From contig NZ_LT670817.1 in NCBI RefSeq assembly GCF_900129425.1, forward strand, positions 6,572,001 to 6,636,000: a stretch of DNA of 64,000 nt, given 5' to 3'. Shown one piece after another: positions 41,569 to 50,345 of the stretch (position 1 is the first letter of the stretch; each line of letters opens with the position of its first letter). The notes under the pieces are model-generated. The model saw only the letters and a program-made list of their open reading frames with translations, did no database searches and was not told where the DNA came from. A program made the translations under genes and the position numbers. The DNA comes from Bradyrhizobium erythrophlei. Its GTDB lineage: Bacteria > Pseudomonadota > Alphaproteobacteria > Rhizobiales > Xanthobacteraceae.

Positions 41569-42164
41569 GCCGACGCCCGCTGTCTTGCGAACACGATGGC
41601 AATGCTGAGCGGAATTGCCACCAGCAGTACCGCCGGCAAGGGCAGCCGCAGCAGCCCGATCGCGGCAAACACCGCCAGCAAAACCACAAGACCGATCAGG
41701 TCACGCTTTTTGATCAACGGCAGCATCATCCGGAAAACCACCGATATCAAAAGGCCGACCGCGGCGCAGGATACGCCGGCCAGAATGCGCCGCAGCGCGT
41801 CAATTTCCCCGAAACGCGCGTAAAGTGCGGCCAGGATGGTCACGATGACGACGGGAGGACCGACCAGCCCGGCAAAGGCCGCGACGCCTCCGGCAATTCC
41901 GCGAAAGCGCGACCCGAACACCACGCTGAGGTTGACGATATTGGGGCCGGGCAGGAAATGGCACAGCGCGAAGGTTTCGTTGAACTCCTCCGCCGTCATC
42001 CATTTGTGCTGCTCGACGATGCCGCGCCGCGCAAAAGCCAGCACGCCGCCGAAGCCGGCGAGCGACATTTTGGCGAACGCGACGAACAGCGCAATCAGGC
42101 CGGGCGGGGTTGAGGTCGGGAGTTCCGGCGCCGCGATGGCAGCCGGCGGTGAATCCGGGGGCAT
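41565..42164 (-). CDS. chrA: Short-chain chromate transporter, first half
   Basis: 199 residues with about six predicted membrane helices, transcribed before the partner. CHR features: FAKMSLAGFGGVLAFARRGIVE, ALCHFLPGPNIVNLSVVFGSRFRG and GPPVVIVTILAALYARFG. An N-terminal Pro/Ala-rich stretch precedes the first helix. Start ATG 42164; a longer frame starts at 42269 without family support. Confidence 0.85.
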   Translation of the reverse strand: MPPDSPPAAIAAPELPTSTPPGLIALFVAFAKMSLAGFGGVLAFARRGIVEQHKWMTAEEFNETFALCHFLPGPNIVNLSVVFGSRFRGIAGGVAAFAGLVGPPVVIVTILAALYARFGEIDALRRILAGVSCAAVGLLISVVFRMMLPLIKKRDLIGLVVLLAVFAAIGLLRLPLPAVLLVAIPLSIAIVFARQRASA

Positions 42165-42317
42165 GAACCGAGGTTTAGAACGGCGGCCCGGCGAGGCCAA
42201 CCCAAATCGACTTGTTCCACAGGGTTGAGCCAACGTGTTCCCTGCAGGGCATTCCACGCCGGAACGCATGCAAAGGCTCTGTTTTTCTCAACTTTTGCAC
42301 CCTATATTTGGAGTGCC

Positions 42318-42640
42318 GGCTCGCCGGCTATGGAAATAAAGTGCCGCCGCAATAAACCATTCGGACCCGGGGGGCAGCACCCGGCGCCTCCACCCAAGCC
42401 CGCTGTCACTGGAGCGGGTTTCGGCGGGGGCGAAACAGGATCGACGAGGGCGTAAAGGGCGTGTTTTTTCTCGGTATGGTTCCGCCGTTATCGGGCTATG
42501 CAATAGTTGCAAACGACAACTATGCTCCGGTTGCTCAGGCTGCGTAACGCAGTTTGAAAAACCAAGTCTAAAGCCCTGATGGGTTAAGCTCCGTCAGGCG
42601 GGGTTCGGAGGCACCTGGCAACAGAAGCCTCCACTCCATT
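42318..42640 (+). ncRNA. ssrA: Transfer-messenger RNA, circularly permuted two-piece form
   Basis: Rescues stalled ribosomes and tags the unfinished protein. The tag frame 42509-42547 reads ANDNYAPVAQAA followed by TAA. The order is permuted as in alphaproteobacteria. The acceptor piece ends near 42394 with CGCCTCCACC (42385-42394). A spacer hairpin follows (about 42397-42421, AGCCCGCT/AGCGGGTT). The coding piece then starts with GGGGGCG at 42426-42432, which pairs with CGCCTCC at 42385-42391 as the acceptor stem. After the tag, GGAGGC/GCCTCC and CAGG/CCTG form a pseudoknot (about 42590-42635). End points are approximate. Confidence 0.93.
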
Positions 42641-42790
42641 TTTGGCCGGGCTTTTTTGCTGGAATTTCCTCCGGCGGCGGAACGCCTGCTGACCTCGGGC
42701 CGCCGCCGGGCTACCATGGGCGGAACGGGCGAGTCGCCCGACCGGCATTGCCGCCGATCCGCTCGGCATCTGAACTCGACAGGACTGATA

Positions 42791-43312
42791 ATGGCAACCG
42801 ATCATATCCGATACGATGTCCTGGCGCGTGACGCGCTGCGCGGGGTGCTACGCCGCGTGCTGGCCGACGCCGCCGAGCATGGCCTGCCCGGCGAACATCA
42901 TTTCTTCATCACCTTCCTGTCGACCGCGGAGGGCGTCAAGCTGTCGCCGCGGCTGCTGGCGCAATATCCGGAAGAGATGACCGTCATCCTCCAGCACCAG
43001 TTCTGGGATCTGGTCGTGACCGAGGATCGCTTCGAAGTCGGTCTATCGTTCGGCGGAATCCCCGAGCGCCTCGTGGTTCCCTTCCATTCCATCAAGAGTT
43101 TCTTCGACCCGTCGGTGCAGTTCGGCTTGCAGTTCGAGCCGGCCGAAGCCATGACCGAGACGCCGGCGGTCAACCTTCCGGCCGTCGCGGCGCCGCCTGC
43201 CGCCTCCCCGGCCCCGCCGGCGGCGACGCCCGCCACCGAGAGCAAGCAAGAGCCCGCGAAGCCCGGCGAGGGCGCCGAAGTCGTGCGGCTGGATCGCTTC
43301 CGCAAGAAATAA
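42791..43312 (+). CDS. sspB: SspB, ClpXP adaptor for ssrA-tagged proteins
   Basis: Tethers tmRNA-tagged substrates to the ClpXP protease. 173 residues: substrate-binding domain in the first 110 residues (LPGEHHFFITFLSTAEGV, LQHQFWDLVVTEDRFEV, LSFGGIPERLVVPFHSI), an Ala/Pro-rich linker, and the ClpX-binding tail VVRLDRFRKK. Start ATG 42791; no gene lies between it and ssrA, about 150 bp away. The neighbourhood of ssrA is functionally apt. Confidence 0.92.
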   Translation: MATDHIRYDVLARDALRGVLRRVLADAAEHGLPGEHHFFITFLSTAEGVKLSPRLLAQYPEEMTVILQHQFWDLVVTEDRFEVGLSFGGIPERLVVPFHSIKSFFDPSVQFGLQFEPAEAMTETPAVNLPAVAAPPAASPAPPAATPATESKQEPAKPGEGAEVVRLDRFRKK

Positions 43313-43391
43313 CCGCGCGCACGAATCCCGCGGCTCTGTAGAATGAACGTGCCGCGCCGCGCGATGCGGCCTCGCGTAACGGACATTGTTC

Positions 43392-44810
43392 ATGGCTCGA
43401 TCGACAGCAACCCCGCGATCCAATTCCACGCGCACCGAGACCGACAGCTTCGGCCCGGTCGAGGTCCCCGCCGACCGCTACTGGGGCGCACAGACCGAAC
43501 GCTCCAGGCAGAATTTCCGCATCGGCCAGGACCGCATGCCGATGGCAATCGTGCGCGCGCTCGGCATCGTCAAGCTGGCGGCGGCGGAATCCAATCGCGA
43601 GCTTGGCCTGCTTGACCAGCGCCGCGCCCGCGCCATCATCCGCGCCGCGCGTGAGGTGATCGACGGCAAGCTCGACGATCATTTTCCGCTGGTAGTGTGG
43701 CAGACCGGCTCCGGCACGCAGACCAACATGAACCTCAACGAAGTGATCGCGAATCGCGCCAACGAAATGCTTGGCGGCAAGCTCGGCGCCAAGCAGCCGG
43801 TTCATCCCAACGATCACGTCAACATGAGTCAGTCGTCGAACGACTCGTTCCCGACCGCGATGCACATCGCCGCCGCGATGCGCATCACGGCCGATCTCAT
43901 TCCGGCGCTGAGCGAACTTCACCGCGCGCTGCGCAAAAAGGAAAAGGCCTTCGCGCATATCATCAAGATCGGCCGCACCCACACCCAGGACGCGACGCCG
44001 CTGACGCTCGGCCAGGAATTTTCCGGCTATGCCGCGCAGATCGAGAGCGGCATCACGCGGCTGCGTGTGGCGGTCAGGGATCTTTATCCGCTGGCACAGG
44101 GCGGCACCGCGGTCGGAACCGGCCTCAATTCGAAGCCGAGATTCGCCAGGCTGTTCGCAAAACACGTCGCCAAGATTACAAAACTGCCCTTCACCAGCGC
44201 GGCCAACAAGTTCGAGGCGCTGGCCTCCAACGACGCCTATGTGTTCGTGCACGGCGCCATCAATTCGGTGGCGACCGGCCTGTTCAAGATCGCCAACGAT
44301 ATCCGCCTGCTGGGGTCCGGTCCGCGTTCGGGCCTGGGCGAACTGATCCTGCCTGAAAACGAACCGGGCTCCTCGATCATGCCGGGCAAGGTCAATCCGA
44401 CGCAATGCGAGGCGATGACCATGGTCTGCTGTCAGGTGTTCGGCAACCACACCGCGATAACCGTCGCCGGCAGCCAGGGCCATTTCGAGCTGAACGTCTA
44501 CAAGCCGGTGCTGGCATATTGTATGATGCATTCCATACAGCTCCTGGCCGACGTCGCGCGCTCCTTCACCGAGCATTGTGTCGAGGGAATTCGCGCCGAT
44601 GAGAAACGCATCCGGGATTTGATGGAGCGCTCGCTGATGCTGGTGACGGCGCTCACGCCCAGGATCGGCTACGACAACGCCGCCAAAGTCGCCAAAAACG
44701 CCCATGTCCGCGGCACGACATTGAAAGAGGAGGCTGTGCGGCTCGGCTTTGTTTCCGCTGATGAATTCGACCGGCTGGTGCGGCCGGACAAAATGACACA
44801 CCCCGGCTGA
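43392..44810 (+). CDS. fumC: Fumarate hydratase, class II
   Basis: Interconverts fumarate and malate in the TCA cycle. 472 residues. Family motifs: VWQTGSGTQTNMNLNEVIANR, HPNDHVNMSQSSNDSFPTAMH with the catalytic His, GRTHTQDATPLTLGQEFSGY, and the signature GSSIMPGKVNPTQ. Start ATG 43392; a TTG six bases upstream is less likely. N-terminal 15 residues are Ser/Thr-rich and outside the conserved fold. Confidence 0.95.
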   Translation: MARSTATPRSNSTRTETDSFGPVEVPADRYWGAQTERSRQNFRIGQDRMPMAIVRALGIVKLAAAESNRELGLLDQRRARAIIRAAREVIDGKLDDHFPLVVWQTGSGTQTNMNLNEVIANRANEMLGGKLGAKQPVHPNDHVNMSQSSNDSFPTAMHIAAAMRITADLIPALSELHRALRKKEKAFAHIIKIGRTHTQDATPLTLGQEFSGYAAQIESGITRLRVAVRDLYPLAQGGTAVGTGLNSKPRFARLFAKHVAKITKLPFTSAANKFEALASNDAYVFVHGAINSVATGLFKIANDIRLLGSGPRSGLGELILPENEPGSSIMPGKVNPTQCEAMTMVCCQVFGNHTAITVAGSQGHFELNVYKPVLAYCMMHSIQLLADVARSFTEHCVEGIRADEKRIRDLMERSLMLVTALTPRIGYDNAAKVAKNAHVRGTTLKEEAVRLGFVSADEFDRLVRPDKMTHPG

Positions 44811-44850
44811 GCGCGTTGCGGGCCCCCGGGGAATTACTGGACGTAAAGAC

Positions 44851-44890
44851 GGTTATAGGTCGTAACCTAAGGTTATAGGTCGTAACCTAA
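44851..44890. repeat. Perfect 20-bp tandem repeat with internal dyad
   Basis: GGTTATAGGTCGTAACCTAA occurs twice head to tail. Each unit contains GGTTA and TAACC as an inverted repeat. It is AT-richer than its surroundings, lies 40 bp after fumC and 205 bp before the DUF4169 gene. It may be a double operator. Confidence 0.85.
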
Positions 44891-45094
44891 ACTGATATCG
44901 ATCAGCTATTGTGGTCGCGTAAGGGCGTGGTAGAGCAAAACATTGCGCTTTCGCAAAGTGGAATTATTTTTTGATTCTAATCAGAATGCTATGCAGGGAT
45001 TAATGACGGCCGAGCCGGCTGACACTCAGCGTGACCACTTATTCCTGGGTGATAATGTTGCAGGCACCCAGTTGATCGGATGATGGGGACAGGC

Positions 45095-45283
45095 ATGGGG
45101 GACGTGGTCAACCTGAAGCGATTCAAGAGGCGCATCGAGCGAGAGCAGTCGGCAAAGCAGGCCGACGCCAACCGGGTGCGATTTGGCCGAACCAAATCCG
45201 AACGTGTTATGGACGAACGGCGCGCCAAGCGCACCGACGACTTGCTGGATCAGCATCGGATCGACGGCGAGGACGCGCCATGA
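45095..45283 (+). CDS. DUF4169-family small protein
   Basis: A 62-residue basic, alpha-helical protein: GDVVNLKRFKRRIEREQSAKQ at the start, then RVRFGRTKSERVMDERRAKR. Such proteins are frequent in Hyphomicrobiales, usually beside an RHH gene. Start ATG 45095 with GGGGA upstream. Function unknown. Stop overlaps the next gene by 4 bp (ATGA). Confidence 0.87.
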   Translation: MGDVVNLKRFKRRIEREQSAKQADANRVRFGRTKSERVMDERRAKRTDDLLDQHRIDGEDAP

Positions 45284-45531
45284 AATCACCCGTGGTCAAG
45301 CGCTCGATCGTGGTCGCGGGTCACAAGACCAGCGTCAGCCTCGAAGAGGCATTCTGGAACGGCATGAAGGAAATCTCCGGAATTAGGGACATGACGTTGT
45401 CCGAGCTGGTGGGCGAGATCGACAACAACCGCCAGCAGGGCAATCTGTCGTCGGCGATCCGTCTTTTCGTGCTGGATTATTTTCGGAGCCGCGCAACGGC
45501 CGCCGCGCCGGATGCAAAGCCCCAGGGATAG
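45280..45531 (+). CDS. Ribbon-helix-helix domain protein (RHH_4 type)
   Basis: An 83-residue probable DNA-binding protein: the beta strand KRSIVVAGHKTSVSLEEAFWNG is followed by two helices (KEISGIRDMTLSELVGEID and LSSAIRLFVLDYFRSR). Coupled to the DUF4169 gene by a 4-bp overlap. It may repress its own unit, and the tandem palindrome at 44851-44890 is one candidate binding site (inference). Confidence 0.88.
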   Translation: MKSPVVKRSIVVAGHKTSVSLEEAFWNGMKEISGIRDMTLSELVGEIDNNRQQGNLSSAIRLFVLDYFRSRATAAAPDAKPQG

Positions 45532-46088
45532 ATCGCCTGGGACGATTCACAGATTCGGGACACTGTGCCCGCTTGTCGGCAGGAACCATTACCAACCGCG
45601 TGACTTGTCGGTGTACTTCCGGACGCCCAGTGCCCCCCAATTGGCGTCCGATGAATGACGGCCCCAGCGCGCGCCCCCGTGCTGGGGCTGTTCTCGTTGG
45701 ACGACAATTCTGAAATGCCGCCCCACGCCCCGGGGCGAGCAATCGGCCTTCGATCGCGTGCTGCGCGTGTTCGACACCCGGTATGTTGCGCAAGCTCCGG
45801 GAGGCGGCCGCGCCGGTCTCGCCATCGACGCGGATCGTTATTTAGCGGCGAAGTCTTCGCCAAGCCTCGACCATTCCCTTAAGCACCTTTGTTGTGGCGG
45901 AAGCGCGAACGTTTCTTGGACGCCGAGGATATTATCGAACTCGATGAAGGTCGGCTGCTCGGCAGACAAATCATCGGCATCTGATTGCGATGGTTCGCCA
46001 ATTCGGAATGCGCGTTTTATGAATCAAAAACTGGAACTTAAGTAGCGCGGACGCATTCAATTGGTCGGCTTGCATCGGGTAGCTGATC
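45532..46088. other. 557-bp region without a supported gene
   Basis: Frames here look degraded. A stretch reading RVFDTRYVAQAPGGGRAGL (from about 45764) and another reading FLDAEDIIELDEGRLLGRQII (about 45915-45980, ending in TGA at 45984) have protein-like composition but are short and not linked by an intact frame. I regard it as possible gene remnants. It also precedes the GMC dehydrogenase operon and should carry its promoter. Confidence 0.4.
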
Positions 46089-46817
46089 ATGGTGATGAGG
46101 CGGCGCGACTTTTTGGCGGGGACCGCGATCCTGGTGCTGAGCACCATGAACAGCCGGGCCACCGTCATCTCCGGTGGCCTGCCTTGGACGCCGAACGCGG
46201 GCAGTCCTCCGGTCCCGGTGAGACCGGGTCCCTGGCATTATTTCACGTCAGACGAAGGCCGCGCCGTCGAGGCGCTGGCCGACCGCATCATTCCATCAGA
46301 CCCGCAAACGCCCGGCGGCAAGGATTCCGGCTGCGCCGTTTTTATCGATCGCCAGCTCGCCGGGCCGTATGGCCGGTCCGATGGCCATTACACCCAACCG
46401 CCATTCATGTCGGGAACGAAGCAACAGGGCGCGCAATCCGCCGACGGACCGGCGGCGACCTATCGCAAAGCGCTGGCCGCGCTCGATCGCTATTGCCAGG
46501 CAAGCTACCAGGGAAAACGTTTCGCCGATTTGTCCGACGAGCAAAAGGACGAACTCCTCAAAAGTATCGAGGATGAAAAGACAAAACTCGAAGGCATCGA
46601 TGCCCAATCCTTCTTCGAACTGGTCGTCAAGGACGTGCAGGAAGGTTTCTTTGCCGATCCGCTGTACGGCGGCAACCGCGACATGGTGGCGTGGAAGATG
46701 ATCGGCTACCCCGGCGCGCGTTACAACTATCTCGACTGGGTCGAGCGCCACAACGAACGCTTTCCGCTGCCGCCCGTGAGCATCACCGGCCGCGCCGACT
46801 GGACACCGAAAACCTGA
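46089..46817 (+). CDS. Gluconate 2-dehydrogenase-type small subunit (subunit 3 family)
   Basis: A 242-residue partner subunit of a periplasmic GMC dehydrogenase. The N-terminus is a twin-arginine-type signal (MRRRDFLAGTAILVL), which probably carries the folded flavoprotein complex out by Tat. Features: FTSDEGRAVEALADRIIPSD and AWKMIGYPGARYNYLDWV. First gene of a three-gene unit; the flavoprotein starts 12 bp after its stop. Confidence 0.9.
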   Translation: MVMRRRDFLAGTAILVLSTMNSRATVISGGLPWTPNAGSPPVPVRPGPWHYFTSDEGRAVEALADRIIPSDPQTPGGKDSGCAVFIDRQLAGPYGRSDGHYTQPPFMSGTKQQGAQSADGPAATYRKALAALDRYCQASYQGKRFADLSDEQKDELLKSIEDEKTKLEGIDAQSFFELVVKDVQEGFFADPLYGGNRDMVAWKMIGYPGARYNYLDWVERHNERFPLPPVSITGRADWTPKT

Positions 46818-46828
46818 AGCGAGGCGCG

Positions 46829-48607
46829 ATGTCGCGAAAGCTGCCGAAAAAGGACGTCGTCATCGTCGGGCTCGGATGGACCGGCTCCATCATGGCCAAC
46901 GAGCTGACCGACGAAGGCCTCGACGTGATCGCGATCGAGCGCGGTCCCTGGCGCGACGCGCCGACGGAATTCCCGCCAAACTACGCCCAGGACGAGTTGC
47001 GCTATCGCATCCGCCACGAACTCTTCCTTCGGCCGGAGCAATTGACCTTCACGTTCCGCAACAAGATGAACCAGACTGCGCTGCCGATCCGCGACTGGGG
47101 CTCCTTCATGCCGCCCAACGGCGTCGGCGGCGGCGGCGTGCACTGGAACGCGGAAACCTTTCGCTTCCTGCCAACCGATTTCGTGCTGCGCACCCATCTC
47201 ACCGAGCGCTACGGCGCCGCGTTCCTGCCCGAGGACATGACGATCCAGGATTTTGGCGTCACCTATGACGATCTCGAGCCGCATTACGATGCGTTCGAAT
47301 ATCTGTGCGGCACCTCGGGCACGGCGGGCAACCTGCGCGGCCAGATCCAGGAAGGCGGCAATCCGTTCGAGGGACCGCGTTCCCGGCCCTACCCCACGCC
47401 GGCGCAAAAACAGCCGTTCAGCCACACGCTGTTCGGAAAGGCCGCGCGCGAACTCGGCTACAAGCCGTTTCCGCAACCCTCAGGCAATCTCTCGCAGGCC
47501 TACACCAATCCGCTTGGGATTCGCATGGGCCCATGCACCTATTGCGGATTTTGCGAGTGGTTCGGCTGCGGCAATTACTCCAAGGCCAGCCCGCAAACCA
47601 CCATCCTGCCGCTGCTGATCCGCAAATCGAACTTTTCGTTCCGCGACAATTCGGAGGTTCTTCACATCAACCTTGACCGCTCCGGCAAGCACGCCACTGG
47701 CGTCACCTTTGTCGACACCGGCGGCGTTGAATGGGAGCAGCCGGCCGATCTCGTGATCCTCTCGGCCTACACGATGTTCAATGTCCAGCTTCTGCTGCAC
47801 TCGAAGATCGGCACGCCCTATGACCCCGTCGCCAACAAGGGCGTGATCGGCCGCAACTTCACGCATCAGACCATCTCGACCGTCAACGGCTTTTTCGACA
47901 ACAAGAAATTCAATTTCAACCCGTTCATCGCCTCGGGCGCGATCGGCATGTGCATCGACGAATTCAACGGCGACAATTTCGACCACGGCCCCCTCGGCTT
48001 CGTCGGGGGCGGCTATATGGGCCAGGTGCAGACCGGCGGCCGGCCGATCCAGTCGACCGGCGTCCCGCCGGGAACACCGAAATGGGGGGCGCAATGGAAG
48101 AGCGCGGTGCGCGACAACTATCTGTCACAGGTAAGGCCGGGCACCGGCGTGCACGGCAGCTTCTACAGCTACCGCGACGTCTATCTCGATCTCGATCCGA
48201 CCTACAAGGACCGCTTCGGCCGGCCCTTGATGCGGATGACGATCGATTTCCACGACAACGAGATCAAGCAGAACGCCTTCCTGACCGACAAGTTTGCCGA
48301 GATCATCCGTGCCATGGGCGCGCATACGCTCGACAAGCAGTATCGCAAGGCACCGTATGACGCGACCGAGTACCAGACCACGCATCTGAACGGCGGCGCA
48401 ATCATGGGGACCGACCCCGCCACGAGCGCACTCAATCGATACCTGCAAAGCTGGGACGTTTCGAACCTGTTCGTCACCGGCGCCAGCGCCTTCCCGCAAA
48501 ACGCCGGCTACAACCCGACCGGCACGGTGGCGGCGCTGGCGTTCTGGGCGGCGACGGCGATCCGCGGCCAGTATCTGAAAAACCCGGGGCCGCTGGTCCA
48601 TGCGTAA
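46829..48607 (+). CDS. GMC-family FAD dehydrogenase, large subunit (gluconate/sugar dehydrogenase type)
   Basis: Oxidises a sugar, sugar acid or alcohol and passes electrons to the cytochrome subunit. 592 residues. FAD-binding motif VIVGLGWTGSIMANELTDEG at 11-30, with a cysteine cluster CTYCGFCEWFGC (about residues 235-246) as expected for an Fe-S cluster in membrane-bound dehydrogenases of this group, and the C-terminal HLNGGAIMGTDPATSALNRY with catalytic His, and NPTGTVAALAFWAA. It has no signal of its own and would depend on the small subunit for export. Confidence 0.93.
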   Translation: MSRKLPKKDVVIVGLGWTGSIMANELTDEGLDVIAIERGPWRDAPTEFPPNYAQDELRYRIRHELFLRPEQLTFTFRNKMNQTALPIRDWGSFMPPNGVGGGGVHWNAETFRFLPTDFVLRTHLTERYGAAFLPEDMTIQDFGVTYDDLEPHYDAFEYLCGTSGTAGNLRGQIQEGGNPFEGPRSRPYPTPAQKQPFSHTLFGKAARELGYKPFPQPSGNLSQAYTNPLGIRMGPCTYCGFCEWFGCGNYSKASPQTTILPLLIRKSNFSFRDNSEVLHINLDRSGKHATGVTFVDTGGVEWEQPADLVILSAYTMFNVQLLLHSKIGTPYDPVANKGVIGRNFTHQTISTVNGFFDNKKFNFNPFIASGAIGMCIDEFNGDNFDHGPLGFVGGGYMGQVQTGGRPIQSTGVPPGTPKWGAQWKSAVRDNYLSQVRPGTGVHGSFYSYRDVYLDLDPTYKDRFGRPLMRMTIDFHDNEIKQNAFLTDKFAEIIRAMGAHTLDKQYRKAPYDATEYQTTHLNGGAIMGTDPATSALNRYLQSWDVSNLFVTGASAFPQNAGYNPTGTVAALAFWAATAIRGQYLKNPGPLVHA

Positions 48608-49847
48608 AGCCGCGATCCCCTTCGTTGTGTTTGGCGCGGCGGCGGCCTGGCTCGCCGGGGCATTGGGCACCGCCGCGGATCCGGACGGCCAGGCGTTCGA
48701 TCGGATTGCAAAGGGCCGTTACCTCACGACCGTCGCCGACTGCTATGCCTGTCACACCGTGCTCGACGCCGGCAAGCCGTTCGCCGGCGGCCGTCCGATC
48801 GAGACGCCGTTCGGCATCATTACCTCGTCGAACATCACGCCCGATAACGAAACCGGCATTGGCGCCTGGAGCGACCAGCAGTTCGTCGACGCCGTCCGCC
48901 GGGGTGTTCGCCCGAACGGCAGCAGGCTCTACCCGGCGATGCCGTTTCCGGCCTACACCAAGATGACGCGCGACGACGTGTTGGCGATCCGCGCCTATCT
49001 GGCAACGGTCGAGCCGGTGCACCAGGCGGTCAAGGCCAACACGCTGCCGTTTCCGTTCGACATCCGCGAGGCGATGCGGCCCTGGGATGCGCTGTATTTC
49101 ACCGAAGGTGAATTCCAGCCCGACAGCAGCCAGTCGGCGGACTGGAATCGTGGCGCCTATCTGGTCCAGGGCCCCGGTCATTGCACGGCCTGCCATACGC
49201 CGAAAACCTCCCTCGGCGGCGACAAGTCGGGCGACAACCTGCGCGGCTTCAACCTCCAGGGCTGGTTTGCGCCCGACATCACCGCAGATACCAGTCAGGG
49301 ACTCGGCCAGTGGAGCGAGGCCGACATCACGGGCTATCTCAGGACCGGCCATAACCGGATGACGGCCGCAACCGGACCGATGGCCGAGGAAATCGTCAAT
49401 TCCACTTCGCAATATAACGACAGCGATCTGCATGCGATCGCCACCTACCTGAAGTCGCTGCCGGCGCGGCAGGACAAGGCGCCGGCGCAAGCGGCGCAGC
49501 CGGTGATGGCGGCGGGCCAGGCCATCTATCGCGATCAATGCTCGGCCTGTCACGGTCTCGATGGACAGGGCGTGGCGATGCTGTTTCCGTCGCTGGCGCA
49601 ATCTTCCCTCGCCCATGCCAGCGACCCCACCAGCGCCATCCGGCTGGTGCTGCGCGGCGGCCGAAGTGTGGCAACCAAAGCCGAACCGACCGCGCCGGGC
49701 ATGCCGTCGTTCGGCTGGCAATTGAACGACGAACAGGTGGCGGCCGTGCTCACCTACATTCGAAATGCCTGGAAAACCGCCGCTGCGCCGGTTTCCGCCG
49801 ACACGGTCGGCAAGGCCCGGGACCAGCTTCGCACCCGGTCCGATTAG
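48600..49847 (+). CDS. Triheme cytochrome c subunit of the GMC dehydrogenase
   Basis: 415 residues with an N-terminal signal/anchor (AIPFVVFGAAAAWLAG). Three heme c sites CYACH, CTACH and CSACH start three c-type domains (about residues 48, 196, 316). Each has a methionine downstream suitable as axial ligand (such as AMPFPAYTKM and GMPSFGW). It delivers electrons to ubiquinone or the terminal oxidase chain. Overlaps the flavoprotein gene by 8 bp. Confidence 0.94.
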   Translation: MRKAAIPFVVFGAAAAWLAGALGTAADPDGQAFDRIAKGRYLTTVADCYACHTVLDAGKPFAGGRPIETPFGIITSSNITPDNETGIGAWSDQQFVDAVRRGVRPNGSRLYPAMPFPAYTKMTRDDVLAIRAYLATVEPVHQAVKANTLPFPFDIREAMRPWDALYFTEGEFQPDSSQSADWNRGAYLVQGPGHCTACHTPKTSLGGDKSGDNLRGFNLQGWFAPDITADTSQGLGQWSEADITGYLRTGHNRMTAATGPMAEEIVNSTSQYNDSDLHAIATYLKSLPARQDKAPAQAAQPVMAAGQAIYRDQCSACHGLDGQGVAMLFPSLAQSSLAHASDPTSAIRLVLRGGRSVATKAEPTAPGMPSFGWQLNDEQVAAVLTYIRNAWKTAAAPVSADTVGKARDQLRTRSD

Positions 49848-50050
49848 GCTGGGCGAACGGTTCAAGGTTCTTGCCTAAACCGGCTGCAATTTCCTGCGCT
49901 GCCTTGCTTTTCCTTAAGGATTCGAAAGGGAGTCGGACGGCATTTTCCAGGACCGGCAGCCGCGCAGGGCTTTCTTACAATCGCTCTAAGGAGCGGCCTC
50001 ATTTTGACTGCTGCGCTTGACCTGTCGGCCGCCGATTGAAAATACAGGGC

Positions 50051-50326
50051 ATGATTGAAACCAGCGACGCTCGCCTGCAACTGCCGCTAGGCCTGGCCAA
50101 ACGCGGCTATTGCGGCGTGATCCAGCACTTCGCCGCCGGCGATGCGGGCTCTGCGCTGTCGGCGATCGAGCTCGAAAGCCGGCTGATCGAACTCGGCTTC
50201 GTCGAGGGCGCCCGGGTCGAGGTGCTGCACGAAGGCGTGATCGGGCGCGATCCGATCGCGGTCCGGGTCGAGAACGTCACGATTGCGGTGCGCCGGCGCG
50301 AGGCCATGGCCATCATTGTCGCCTGA
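50051..50326 (+). CDS. feoA: Ferrous iron transport protein A
   Basis: A 91-residue SH3-like cytoplasmic protein that supports FeoB. Features: LPLGLAKRGYCGVIQHF, RLIELGFVEGARVEVLHEG and DPIAVRVENVTIAVRRREAMAI. Start ATG 50051; the ribosome site is poor, and TTG 50036 is in frame. feoB starts 19 bp downstream. I could not see a convincing Irr or Fur box in the 200 bp upstream. Confidence 0.92.
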   Translation: MIETSDARLQLPLGLAKRGYCGVIQHFAAGDAGSALSAIELESRLIELGFVEGARVEVLHEGVIGRDPIAVRVENVTIAVRRREAMAIIVA

Positions 50327-50345
50327 AGCAAGCGAACCTTAAGCC

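Noticed and set aside
42656..42790. Longer sspB start at 42656
   Set aside because: It begins within the tmRNA 3' flank, and family members start near MATDHIRYD at 42791.
49848..50050. Irr/Fur-type iron box before feoAB
   Set aside because: I looked for the ICE motif TTTAGAA-N-TTCTAAA-like dyads and found none convincing.
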